This document shows, in pieces, positions 27,609 to 35,103 of a DNA stretch of 64,000 nt. The DNA comes from Algoriphagus ornithinivorans (GTDB lineage Bacteria; Bacteroidota; Bacteroidia; Cytophagales; Cyclobacteriaceae). The DNA lies in the NCBI RefSeq assembly GCF_900115305.1, contig NZ_FOVW01000001.1, forward strand, positions 124,001 to 188,000, in the 5' to 3' direction. The number at the start of each line of letters is the position of its first letter. Positions within the stretch are counted from its first letter, which is position 1. The notes under the pieces are model-generated. The model searched no databases, was not told the DNA's origin, and saw nothing but the letters and a program-made list of their open reading frames with translations. The position numbers were made by a program, and so were the translations under genes.

Positions 27609-28643
27609 ATGTCAGCCTTGCTTTCTCATTTAACAATTCCCTTTCTCCTCGCCATGTTTCTTGCGATTACCATGGGAGGAAGTGGTACTGCCCCTTCGTT
27701 TTCGGCCGCTTATGGTGCCAACGTCATCAAACGAACAATGATCCCAGGATTATTTGGAGTCATGGTTCTTTTAGGGGCACTGATTGCAGGGAAAGAGGTG
27801 TCCTTAACCTTAGGCGTAGGACTCTTGGAGCAGTCTTTTTTCACTCCCATTGTCACTTCTATCATTTTATTGTCCATAGCTCTTTCTTTGCTATTTGCCA
27901 ATTTGCTGGGAGTCCCTCAATCGACAAGTCAGTCTACCGTATTATCTATTTCAGGAGCTGCATTGGCTTTGGACGGGCTGAATACAAAAAAGCTTTGGTA
28001 TGAGATTATTCCCACTTGGTTTATTCTACCTCTCATTTCTTTTGCTTTGATGTGGGTATTAGTTCATTGGGTGTTTCCTTTTATCAAGTCTAAAGTTTTA
28101 ACAGTAGATTACGGCCATTTGGAAAGTCATAAACTACTGAAATTTGTCCTGATTGGATCTTCTCTGTATGTAGCTTTTTCGATTGGAGCCAATAATGTGG
28201 CCAATGCTGCTGCTCCGATAGCCTCTTTGACAGCAAATGAATTGGGGCCTGAAGGGGCTCAAAATTTCCTACCGATAATAATTTTGTCAGTATTAATTGT
28301 AGCTCCCTGCTTTGCAATCGGGAGTTCCTTACTGGGGCATCAGGTGACAGAAACTACGGGTAAAGAAATTGTAACAGTAACTCCACTTTATGCCACTATT
28401 ATCGCTTTGATTGTAGCTAGTTTACTGCTCTTGGCTTCCTTGGTTAAGGGAATTCCAACTTCGTTAGTGCAATTAAATGGAGCGGCATTTATTGCTTTGA
28501 GTATCAGTAAAAATGGTTGGAAGGCCACATTTTCTAATAAAACAGTGAAATTATTCTTCTCGGTATGGACTGTGGCACCTGTCTTTGCCTTTTTGTTTAC
28601 GTTTGGACTGATCTATTTGGCCAAATGGTTTGGACTTCAGTGA
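27609..28643 (+). CDS. PiT family phosphate (or sulfate) permease
   Basis: 344 aa, about ten membrane segments. PiT transporters are two inverted halves, each with a GANDVANA-type signature. The second half has GANNVANAAAP at 193-203, while the first half has MGGSGTAPSFSAAYGAN (22-38), a diverged form. Other conserved parts are GVPQSTSQSTV (101-111) and KGIPTSLVQLNG. The family moves inorganic phosphate with Na+ or H+; the PiT branch that includes B. subtilis CysP moves sulfate, so the substrate is open. It meets the next gene end to end with 12 bases between stops. Confidence 0.85.
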   Translation: MSALLSHLTIPFLLAMFLAITMGGSGTAPSFSAAYGANVIKRTMIPGLFGVMVLLGALIAGKEVSLTLGVGLLEQSFFTPIVTSIILLSIALSLLFANLLGVPQSTSQSTVLSISGAALALDGLNTKKLWYEIIPTWFILPLISFALMWVLVHWVFPFIKSKVLTVDYGHLESHKLLKFVLIGSSLYVAFSIGANNVANAAAPIASLTANELGPEGAQNFLPIIILSVLIVAPCFAIGSSLLGHQVTETTGKEIVTVTPLYATIIALIVASLLLLASLVKGIPTSLVQLNGAAFIALSISKNGWKATFSNKTVKLFFSVWTVAPVFAFLFTFGLIYLAKWFGLQ

Positions 28644-28655
28644 CTTGAGTAAAAT

Positions 28656-29219
28656 TTATTTGTACCGATCATTCAGCCCTTTTCCTTCCAAGATCATGGG
28701 AATGATTTTCTCCAGGCGCGAAACTTGAGTTGCTTCCCGCTTTGCTTCTGAAATATATTCTGCATACTCCTTTTGTTTATAGGGAGTAAGGAGTTCAAAG
28801 GCTTTTTTCAATTTTGAATCAGCCTTCAGTTTTTCTTTCAATAAATCTGGCAACTCCAACTCTTTTGATTTTTCTGGTTTCCAAACCAGTCCTTTCTGTT
28901 CGTTGGAAATAGCCTCCTGAACCAACTTTAAAAATACTTTTTCATCCAAATCCGCCTCAGATTCCATTCTCCATTGGCGCATAGCTTTGGTTTTTCCTTC
29001 CTGAGCATTGATCAAGACTTGATGCTGATCTTTTAGAAATACGCCATTATAAAACCAAACAGCGAAATGATGCTTCATTCCTGCAAAGCCCAACACGTTT
29101 TTCCCATCATAGGTAAACACCGGCATTCCCCATTTGACGGTTTCGGTGAGTTCCGTGGCAGACTCTATCAAATTTCTGAGTCGGTTTTCCAATTCGATCC
29201 ATTGAGGGTTTTTGGGCAT
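28656..29219 (-). CDS. YdeI/OmdA family protein with DUF1801 domain
   Basis: 187 aa. The N-terminal half is a DUF1801-type domain (ETVKWGMPVFTYDGKNVLGFAGMKHHFAVWFYNG). The C-terminal part ends with the bacteriocin-protection OmdA/YdeI motif LTPYKQKEYAEYISEAKREATQVSRLEKII. In related bacteria these are small cytoplasmic proteins of unclear function. Start ATG 29219. It converges on the PiT gene. Confidence 0.85.
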   Translation of the reverse strand: MPKNPQWIELENRLRNLIESATELTETVKWGMPVFTYDGKNVLGFAGMKHHFAVWFYNGVFLKDQHQVLINAQEGKTKAMRQWRMESEADLDEKVFLKLVQEAISNEQKGLVWKPEKSKELELPDLLKEKLKADSKLKKAFELLTPYKQKEYAEYISEAKREATQVSRLEKIIPMILEGKGLNDRYK

Positions 29220-29304
29220 AGGTGATGGCTTTTGATTGAATATAAAGAAAGAGTGTAAGTTTTCTAATAAAATTATTTGGTTTCTTAGTATTCAAATTCA
29301 ATTG

Positions 29305-30188
29305 CTATTGAACATCTGATACTTTATTTTCATGATGGTTTTTGGAATATATTCTTGGAATTAATTCTAAAAACCAATTTTCCACGGGGACATCAATACC
29401 GATTCTCCAAGCAGTTAAAGGGTCAATTGTGATTAGCTTGGAAGACCGCATGATTGTGCTTGGATATTTTTTCTTAATAAGATCATATTCCTCCTTTTCA
29501 TACCCGTATAGAGGGTTGTAGTACAAGTCCCATGCTCCAAATAGGTGTAACATTTCATGGACTGTCACATATTTATTAGGTTTTCTCCAATTTTGGTCAA
29601 ATTCGAAAACAGTAATATACTCAGGAATGGACCTGTCTTCTTCTCCATTGAAAAATGCTGGTGAGGCTGAACTAATACCTAACCCTTCATGGTACATAAC
29701 CATTAAATAGCCTCCCTCAAAGCCTAAATATTTCTTCTCTTTGAAAAAAGGCAGATCGCTTCGAATATTTTTTGACCATAGAATGGTGGCATTAGCTTTA
29801 TTAAAAGAATTAGATTTTGTGTAATGATTTTCCTCAATAGGTTTTTTGTAATCTAGCACAGAATCAATCTTAAAATCATTTTTGAGGTTGAATACTTCTA
29901 GGTGAAACTTAAAATCAATTCCATATTTAGCTAATTCTTCACCAAGATCATTAAGAGCCTTTCTGTCTCTTTTCAAAATCTTTTTCTTTTTGGAAATTTT
30001 CCAATCATTTTGAGGCCCTGAGATGAAGTGTATAATTATGCAAACTTCATAATTTGAAATATTTTTGCTGAACCTGCATTTTTACTTTCGTAATAAGAGG
30101 CTGTATCTATTAAAGTTTGACCTTTCACTGGTAAAAAGATTAGAAATTGTATAGAAAGAAAAATGGCTTTGAATATTTTGAAATTCAT
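29305..30188 (-). pseudogene. secreted HExxHxxGxxD metallopeptidase, broken by a frameshift
   Basis: The catalytic part (29305-29976 and further upstream in the same frame) has HEMLHLFGAWD, the HExxHxxGxxD zinc motif of metzincin-type proteases. Upstream, in another frame, is a start at 30188 (ATG) with a signal peptide MNFKIFKAIFLSIQFLIFLPVKG and QTLIDTASYYESKNAGSAK before a stop. One base lost in the A-run at 30062-30066 explains both: adding one A gives SAKNISNYEVCIIIHFISGPQNDWKIS and joins signal peptide and protease into one ~294-aa protein. The break could be true inactivation, a phase-variable homopolymer or a sequencing error. No known close family is named. Its neighbour on the left is unrelated. 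Confidence 0.7.
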
Positions 30189-30281
30189 AAGATTCAATCT
30201 CTAGAGCTAATAGCTGTTTAATTGGAAAAATAATCGCTGAAATATCTTCTGATATTTAAATATAACTAAAAAGAAGGTTAC

Positions 30282-30700
30282 CTCATCCAACTTAAAGACA
30301 CGATCAATCCTGAGTTTGATTTTTCCTTTTTCCGCTTCATCTATAAATTCCTCAAGCAATTCTTTTGAATTTCATTAGACAATAACTGGCAAAGAAAGAA
30401 GGTACTTTTTTCTTCCAGATTTCCCAAGACTGGCTTAGTGCTTTTCCAATCCGCAGTCAGTCTTAAGCGGCCAATTTAAAAAATGGATTCTCCCTGAAGG
30501 CTACTATTATCCAATTTAGAGTCTTTGGATGCAATAGTAGAGTTGCCAATGTTTTTGATCGAATAGGGGTAATAAATTCCAGTGAATTCTTATCTATTCT
30601 CAATCATCTGCTAGGCTTTCAATTCAGAGGTTTTTGACTCAAAGGCTATAAGGTTCATAAGGAAGGTTATGCCTATAAAAAGAAGAGTCGTTGGATTCAT
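30282..30700 (-). pseudogene. decayed gene fragments
   Basis: No intact ORF, but coding remnants on the minus strand. At 30700-30611 a start and signal-peptide-like MNPTTLLFIGITFLMNLIAF runs to a stop. At 30589-30476 an open stretch reads EFTGIYYPYSIKNIGN. At 30362-30282 a stretch reads EKGKIKLRIDRVFKLDEVT, which resembles the C-terminal GKIKPxIDRVFPLEE of zinc-type alcohol dehydrogenases/quinone oxidoreductases. They are separated by stops and frame changes and may come from more than one gene. Confidence 0.35.
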
Positions 30701-30936
30701 AATTTTTTGGTTAAAAAGGATAAATACAAAACGCTGACGTATATTCTTAATTGAACTCAAAAGCTTGTTACTAACGGGTTGGGGCTTGGTGCAGTAGCGG
30801 AATTAGAAGTACTAAACTGTCAGTCTGCATTAATGCCCAATAGAGGCACTGCACTTGACTTGACGCCAAAACCAGCCATTGAGCCAAGCGCCTATTTTAG
30901 CCAGTGATTCTTGTTTTTCTCTCTTTATCCATAAAG
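30701..30936. other. intergenic stretch with diverged inverted repeats next to the helicase gene
   Basis: No gene is seen. Between 30772 and 30905 is GGGTTGGGGCTTGGTGCAGT followed ~70 bases later by CACTGCACTTGACTTGACGCC and CCAAAACCAGCC. These are imperfect inverted sequences that could fold, in the style of repeats that flank single mobile gene cassettes in Bacteroidota. The assignment is only by general resemblance. Confidence 0.3.
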
Positions 30937-32727
30937 TCATTCAAGTTCCAATTTTTTAATTCTTGAAGTTATTGCACCCCTTGTCCGCCCAAAATGTTTA
31001 GCCATATCTTTTACGTTTACTCCTTCACAATACATTACCGTTAGTTCGTTGTCAAGTTCAGGTGTCCAAGGTTTGTATGCGTCTTTATGTTTGGCTCTAA
31101 CTTCTTCTACCGAATAAGCTTTTTCTGTTTTGCTTTTTGTCTTGTCGGTTTTTTGTTTTAATACTTCCTTTCTTTGTTGTTCCTTTTCTTTTTCACTCAC
31201 AACTTTCATAACGTGAATTTGTGATGATTTTGGAAATTCAGAAGGCATTAAAGGTTCGGGAATATGGATACTATTTTTTGTCCGAGTGACTGCAACATAA
31301 AGCAAATTGATTTCTTCATTTAGTTTTGTGGTGTTAATACCTTCGGCTTTCTTGTCTTCTTTTAGTTTGGCTAATTTTTCCTCAGTAATAAAGTCGTTTA
31401 CAAGTTGAATGGCATCATACTCCATTCCTTTGCAACGGTGAACTGTCGAGAAAATCATTTCTGCCTTTTCTTTATCGTCATTGTCAACGTGTTTTTCTTT
31501 AATGGCTTTTATGATGTCAGGAATTTTATTTCCATACTCTTTAACTATTTCAACCATCATAGCAAGCTGAACATCCTCTGTCTTTTCGATATAATCTTCT
31601 AGCTCGTTAAGGCCTTGCATTGCTTTGATTAGTTTGTCCTTAATTAAGTGATGCTTTCCGTTGTAAAGATTGAGAACATCATAGAGGGAAGCTCCTTCAT
31701 CTGCGTAGGTATAGGAATTGATATTACCTTCAAAGTAAATCTGTTTTACCTTTTTCTTTTCAGTTACATATTCGATTGCTTTCAGCAATAGTCCGAAATT
31801 GGTTCTTGCAAGAACAGCTTTGGTTTTAATTTCTTTGCTGTTGCCTTTTCCTATGATTGGAATTGATTGGTGTTCGTCAAGGTGTTTTTTGAATTTTAAA
31901 ACTTCCATTGCAAGATTTGCTATATCTTGACTGAACCGAAAACTTGTTGATAGATGATAGGTTTTAAAGTCAGCTTTTTCTAACGAGTTTACCGCAAATC
32001 GCCAACCATAAATTTGTTGATGAGTGTCGCCAACAATCACCTTGGTCGCTTTTTGATTGAAGAATATATCAAGCATAGCCGGGGATGCGTCTTGTCCTTC
32101 GTCAAAAAGTATGAAGTCGTAATTCAGTTTTGGGTTTGAAAGTTGAAATTTTTTTAGGTAGAAGTCGTGGGTAATTTCAATTTCTCCTTTATCCATTTTA
32201 CTTAATAAAAGGCGTGATTGAGAAACGATGTAGTCGTAAAATGATGAAACAAAGGTTTTTGCTTTTGGGTCTGTAACTGTGTCAAGGTAGTTTAAGTCCT
32301 GAACTTTTTGTTTGTTGCTGTTACAGAAGTAGGCAATGAACTTGTTAATGTGATTGGCAATAACATATTCCGTGTGCTTTTCTCCATTGCCTTGCAGGTT
32401 TAGAAGCTCGGCAATTTCATTTGTCTTGTAACCTTGCGGTCTTACTTTGTATTCGTTTTTAAAAACAATGTGTCTATAAGCCAAAGAATGTGCTGTCTCA
32501 ACATTCACATTGTTAAGTCCTTTTTCAGCAAATTTTTTGGCTGCTTCAAGCTTTACTGATTTGTTGAAAGCCAAATAAAGAATTTTACTTGTCGCTGGTC
32601 TTGTCTTGGCGTATTCAATTACGGTCGTAGTTTTCCCAGACCCGGCAACAGCATTTATTTTGATGTTTCCAGTCGAGTTGATGATGTCATATTGTTCTTT
32701 TGTTAACTCCATTTCTATAACAGTCAT
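30937..32727 (-). CDS. SF1 DNA helicase, UvrD/Fbh1-like, with C-terminal HTH
   Basis: 596 aa. ATP-driven DNA unwinding enzyme of superfamily 1A. Motif I AVAGSGKTTT at 26-35, motif Ia LYLAFNKS, motif II DEGQD at 209-213, motif III GDTHQQIYGWR at 233-243, motif IV STSFRFSQ at ~260, motif V STVHRCKGMEYDAI and motif VI LYVAVTRTKN. The GDTHQQIYGWR form is typical of Fbh1-like helicases. The last ~45 residues (PWTPELDNELTVMYCEGVNVKDMAKHFGRTRGAITSRIKKL) are a separate Myb/SANT-like or HTH DNA-binding domain after a Lys/Glu-rich linker (~500-545). It stands alone, amid pseudogenes and repeats, and is Lys-rich and AT-rich compared with its neighbours, so transfer is likely. Repair or anti-phage work is possible but unproven. 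Confidence 0.85.
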   Translation of the reverse strand: MTVIEMELTKEQYDIINSTGNIKINAVAGSGKTTTVIEYAKTRPATSKILYLAFNKSVKLEAAKKFAEKGLNNVNVETAHSLAYRHIVFKNEYKVRPQGYKTNEIAELLNLQGNGEKHTEYVIANHINKFIAYFCNSNKQKVQDLNYLDTVTDPKAKTFVSSFYDYIVSQSRLLLSKMDKGEIEITHDFYLKKFQLSNPKLNYDFILFDEGQDASPAMLDIFFNQKATKVIVGDTHQQIYGWRFAVNSLEKADFKTYHLSTSFRFSQDIANLAMEVLKFKKHLDEHQSIPIIGKGNSKEIKTKAVLARTNFGLLLKAIEYVTEKKKVKQIYFEGNINSYTYADEGASLYDVLNLYNGKHHLIKDKLIKAMQGLNELEDYIEKTEDVQLAMMVEIVKEYGNKIPDIIKAIKEKHVDNDDKEKAEMIFSTVHRCKGMEYDAIQLVNDFITEEKLAKLKEDKKAEGINTTKLNEEINLLYVAVTRTKNSIHIPEPLMPSEFPKSSQIHVMKVVSEKEKEQQRKEVLKQKTDKTKSKTEKAYSVEEVRAKHKDAYKPWTPELDNELTVMYCEGVNVKDMAKHFGRTRGAITSRIKKLELE

Positions 32728-32779
32728 TCTGTGTCGGGTCGAATTTCAGCATTTGCTACAACTTATTTATTGTTACTAT

Positions 32780-32888
32780 TTTTTAGTGACTATGCGCCCA
32801 ATTCGGACAAGTTTGCACGACTTTATATTTTTTTTAGTCAATAGATTTTTACCTAATTCTGTCTTTTCAGACCCCTTGTCACTAAAAA
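32780..32888. repeat. 109-bp segment bounded by 11-bp perfect inverted repeats
   Basis: TTTTTAGTGAC (32780-32790) and GTCACTAAAAA (32878-32888) are exact reverse complements. The 87 bases between them hold no ORF of note. The element lies just upstream of the helicase start (32727), inside the 293-bp gap before the DUF1593 gene. It may be a small non-autonomous element or an edge of the acquired segment; it may also carry the helicase promoter. Confidence 0.5.
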
Positions 32889-33020
32889 GTTATGAAAAAT
32901 AAGGAAGTCGTTAATCACTTGCAAGAGAGTTTTAGTCTATTAGGAAGGATTTGTTAGTTTTTTTCAAATTCAATTTTTCCAGTCTCTTTCCTTATTTTAA
33001 TTCTCTCAAACCCAAAACCT

Positions 33021-34538
33021 ATGAAAAATTTCCTATCTCTTCTTGCTTTGGCTTTTCTTTTCTCCTGCCAGCAACCCCAAAATTCTTCAGAAGTCAATGT
33101 CTCCGAAATTCATGAACCCCGAACCATCGTAACCACCGATGGAGAAATTGACGATGTGGATTCTTTCATCCGAATGTTGCTGTATGCCAATGAATTTAGA
33201 ATTGAAGGCTTGATCTATTCTTCCTCCATGTGGCATTACAAAGGGGATGGGAAAGGAACTTCCTTTGTCTCCGAAATGGAGATGACCAAAAATATGTACG
33301 GAGCTCAGACAGATCTCCGATGGCCGGGAACCACTTGGATGAACCCGCTTTTGGATGCTTATGAAGAGGTTTACCCTAAGCTCAGTCAACATGCAGATGG
33401 TTTTCCCACAGCAGGCTATCTGCGTTCGGTAGTCAGAGTTGGAAATATAGATTTTGAGGGGGAAATGGAAAAGGATACTCCAGGTTCTGACTTTATAAAA
33501 GCCAAACTACTGGATGAAAATATGGAACCTTTCTATTTGCAGGTTTGGGGAGGCACAAATACCATCGCACGGGCTTTAAAATCCATAGAGGATGAATTTA
33601 AATCTAGTCCGGAATGGGAGAAAATTTATCAAAAGGTCATAGATAAAGCTATCATTTATGCCATTCTGGATCAGGATGCTACCTATAGAAAATACATTGA
33701 GCCTACCTGGCCGGATTTGAAGATTTATTACAACTCCAGTCAATTTTGGTGCTTTGCTTATCCCTGGAAAGAGGCAGTTCCTGAGTCACAGCATTATCTA
33801 TTCGAGGGGGAATTTATGGGAAATGAGATCATCAATAACCACGGTCCTTTGCTTAAGCAATATTATAGCTATGGAGACGGGCAAAAGCAGGAGGGTGATG
33901 ATGAGCATATTCATGGAGATCCTACTCAACTTGAAAACGCACAATGGGGATCTTTTGGGATTTTTGATTTTATCTCGGAGGGAGATTCTCCTGCCTTTTT
34001 GCACCTCATAGATGTTGGTTTGGATAATCTGAACCATCCTGAATGGGGTGGCTGGGGAGGTCGGCTGGTTCAGTCCTCCACGCAACCCAATCGCTGGGAA
34101 GACGGAGCAGCGGCACTAGATTATAGTCCTTTTAAGGATACCTTGGATCCCACTTATCCTCAAATTCGATGGATAGAGGCTATTCAGCAGGATTTTGCGG
34201 CCAGAGCAGATTGGTGCGTGAAGGATTACAAAGATGCCAATCATGCCCCTTTGGTTAAAGTAATGGGGACAGCCAGACCAAAAGCTAAGGCTGGTGCTAA
34301 ACTCAATCTGGCAGTGGAAACTTCTGATCCGGATGGAGATCAGGTAGAAACCAAATTTTGGATCTATCAGGAAGTTGGAACTTACACCGGTAAGGCCAGC
34401 CTGAATGCTTCAGGGAATCAGGTAGAAGTTCAATTGGGTCCAAGCGCAACTGGTCAGCTTCACATATTCGCTGAAGTCAAAGACAATGGAATTCATCCCA
34501 TGACTCGATATGCCAGGTTTGTGCTGGAAGTGGAATAG
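33021..34538 (+). CDS. DUF1593 lipoprotein (nucleoside-hydrolase-like fold)
   Basis: 505 aa. Lipoprotein signal MKNFLSLLALAFLFSC with Cys16. The main domain (~30-410) is DUF1593: RTIVTTDGEIDDVDSFIRMLLY resembles the DxDxxxDD calcium site of nucleoside hydrolases, and LQVWGGTNTIARAL and SFGIFDFISEGDSPAFLHLIDVGL are family blocks. The C-terminal ~90 residues are a beta-sandwich (GAKLNLAVETSDPDGD) as in Sde182-type proteins, which have been linked to plant polysaccharide use. It is placed in the periplasm or outer membrane. Start ATG 33021. Confidence 0.85.
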   Translation: MKNFLSLLALAFLFSCQQPQNSSEVNVSEIHEPRTIVTTDGEIDDVDSFIRMLLYANEFRIEGLIYSSSMWHYKGDGKGTSFVSEMEMTKNMYGAQTDLRWPGTTWMNPLLDAYEEVYPKLSQHADGFPTAGYLRSVVRVGNIDFEGEMEKDTPGSDFIKAKLLDENMEPFYLQVWGGTNTIARALKSIEDEFKSSPEWEKIYQKVIDKAIIYAILDQDATYRKYIEPTWPDLKIYYNSSQFWCFAYPWKEAVPESQHYLFEGEFMGNEIINNHGPLLKQYYSYGDGQKQEGDDEHIHGDPTQLENAQWGSFGIFDFISEGDSPAFLHLIDVGLDNLNHPEWGGWGGRLVQSSTQPNRWEDGAAALDYSPFKDTLDPTYPQIRWIEAIQQDFAARADWCVKDYKDANHAPLVKVMGTARPKAKAGAKLNLAVETSDPDGDQVETKFWIYQEVGTYTGKASLNASGNQVEVQLGPSATGQLHIFAEVKDNGIHPMTRYARFVLEVE

Positions 34539-34540
34539 AC

Positions 34541-34661
34541 ACTAGAGATTGGATTCGAGAAGCGAGAGACTAGAGGCATGAAGTACTGCCTACTGCCCAC
34601 TGCCTACTACAAACTGTTTGCTGCCCACTGCAAACTGCTCACCGCCTACTGCAAACTACTT
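34541..34661. repeat. array of degenerate 7-bp repeats
   Basis: The gap between the DUF1593 and HopJ stops is filled by 7-base units. First six of the kind ACTAGAG, ATTGGAT, TCGAGAA, GCGAGAG, ACTAGAG, GCATGAA (34541-34582). Then, after two bases, eleven units of the kind ACTGCCT, ACTGCCC, ACTGCAA (34585-34661). The array reaches into the last two codons of the HopJ gene. An ORF reading through it is an artefact of the repeat. Confidence 0.75.
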
Positions 34662-34985
34662 TTCCTCCAATGCCTCCCCATCAAACTGAACGCCTTCCCA
34701 ACCGGAATTCATAAAGTTTCTGATGTTTTGATGGTCTTTTCCATTAGGGTTCAGCAACACATCTTTTCTGTAATAATCTCCAAAAAGGTTAAGGGTTTCT
34801 GCCTTGGTTAATCCCTTCATTTTGGCAAAAGAAAGGATTTTACAGCTCCCGTTATTCTGCCCTGCTTCGTTGACTTCATTTCCATTGGTAAAACAGGTGG
34901 GGGTAAAAGTATAGTGCTTTTCGATAAACTCGATTACCTCAGAAAACTGGATTTGGTCAGGAGCACTTTTCAGTTGGTCTAGCAT
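34656..34985 (-). CDS. HopJ-type III effector family protein
   Basis: 109 aa, the normal length for the small HopJ family. The conserved core is FIEKHYTFTPTCFTNGNEVNEAGQNNGSCKILSFAKMKGLTKAETLNLFGDYYR (~21-73) with DHQNIRNFMNSGW at ~85-97. The name comes from a Pseudomonas effector, but the family is widespread in bacteria that have no type III system, including this one as far as seen, so the role is unknown and probably cytoplasmic. Start ATG 34985. Confidence 0.9.
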   Translation of the reverse strand: MLDQLKSAPDQIQFSEVIEFIEKHYTFTPTCFTNGNEVNEAGQNNGSCKILSFAKMKGLTKAETLNLFGDYYRKDVLLNPNGKDHQNIRNFMNSGWEGVQFDGEALEEK

Positions 34986-35036
34986 ATTAAGGATTGATTT
35001 TTTCGCAAGTTGCAGTTTTTCTGATCATCAGGAAAT

Positions 35037-35072
35037 CAAAAATTGATTGGTGAAAACTGACTTTCAATCAAT
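35037..35072 (-). terminator. possible terminator of the TonB receptor operon
   Basis: 8-bp arms ATTGATTG / CAATCAAT with a 15-base loop, followed on the minus strand by a run of five T. The stem is AT-rich, so strength is uncertain. Confidence 0.4.
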
Positions 35073-35103
35073 GCTCTAATTCTCAGGTATATCTTTATTG
35101 TTT

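Noticed and set aside
27452..28003. 183-codon plus-strand ORF
   Set aside because: Overlaps the ends of two well-supported genes (DUF2490 and PiT) in another frame; Cys/His/Phe-rich, no domain.
34578..34811. 77-codon plus-strand ORF
   Set aside because: Its first third is the translated 7-bp repeat and the rest is antisense to the HopJ gene.
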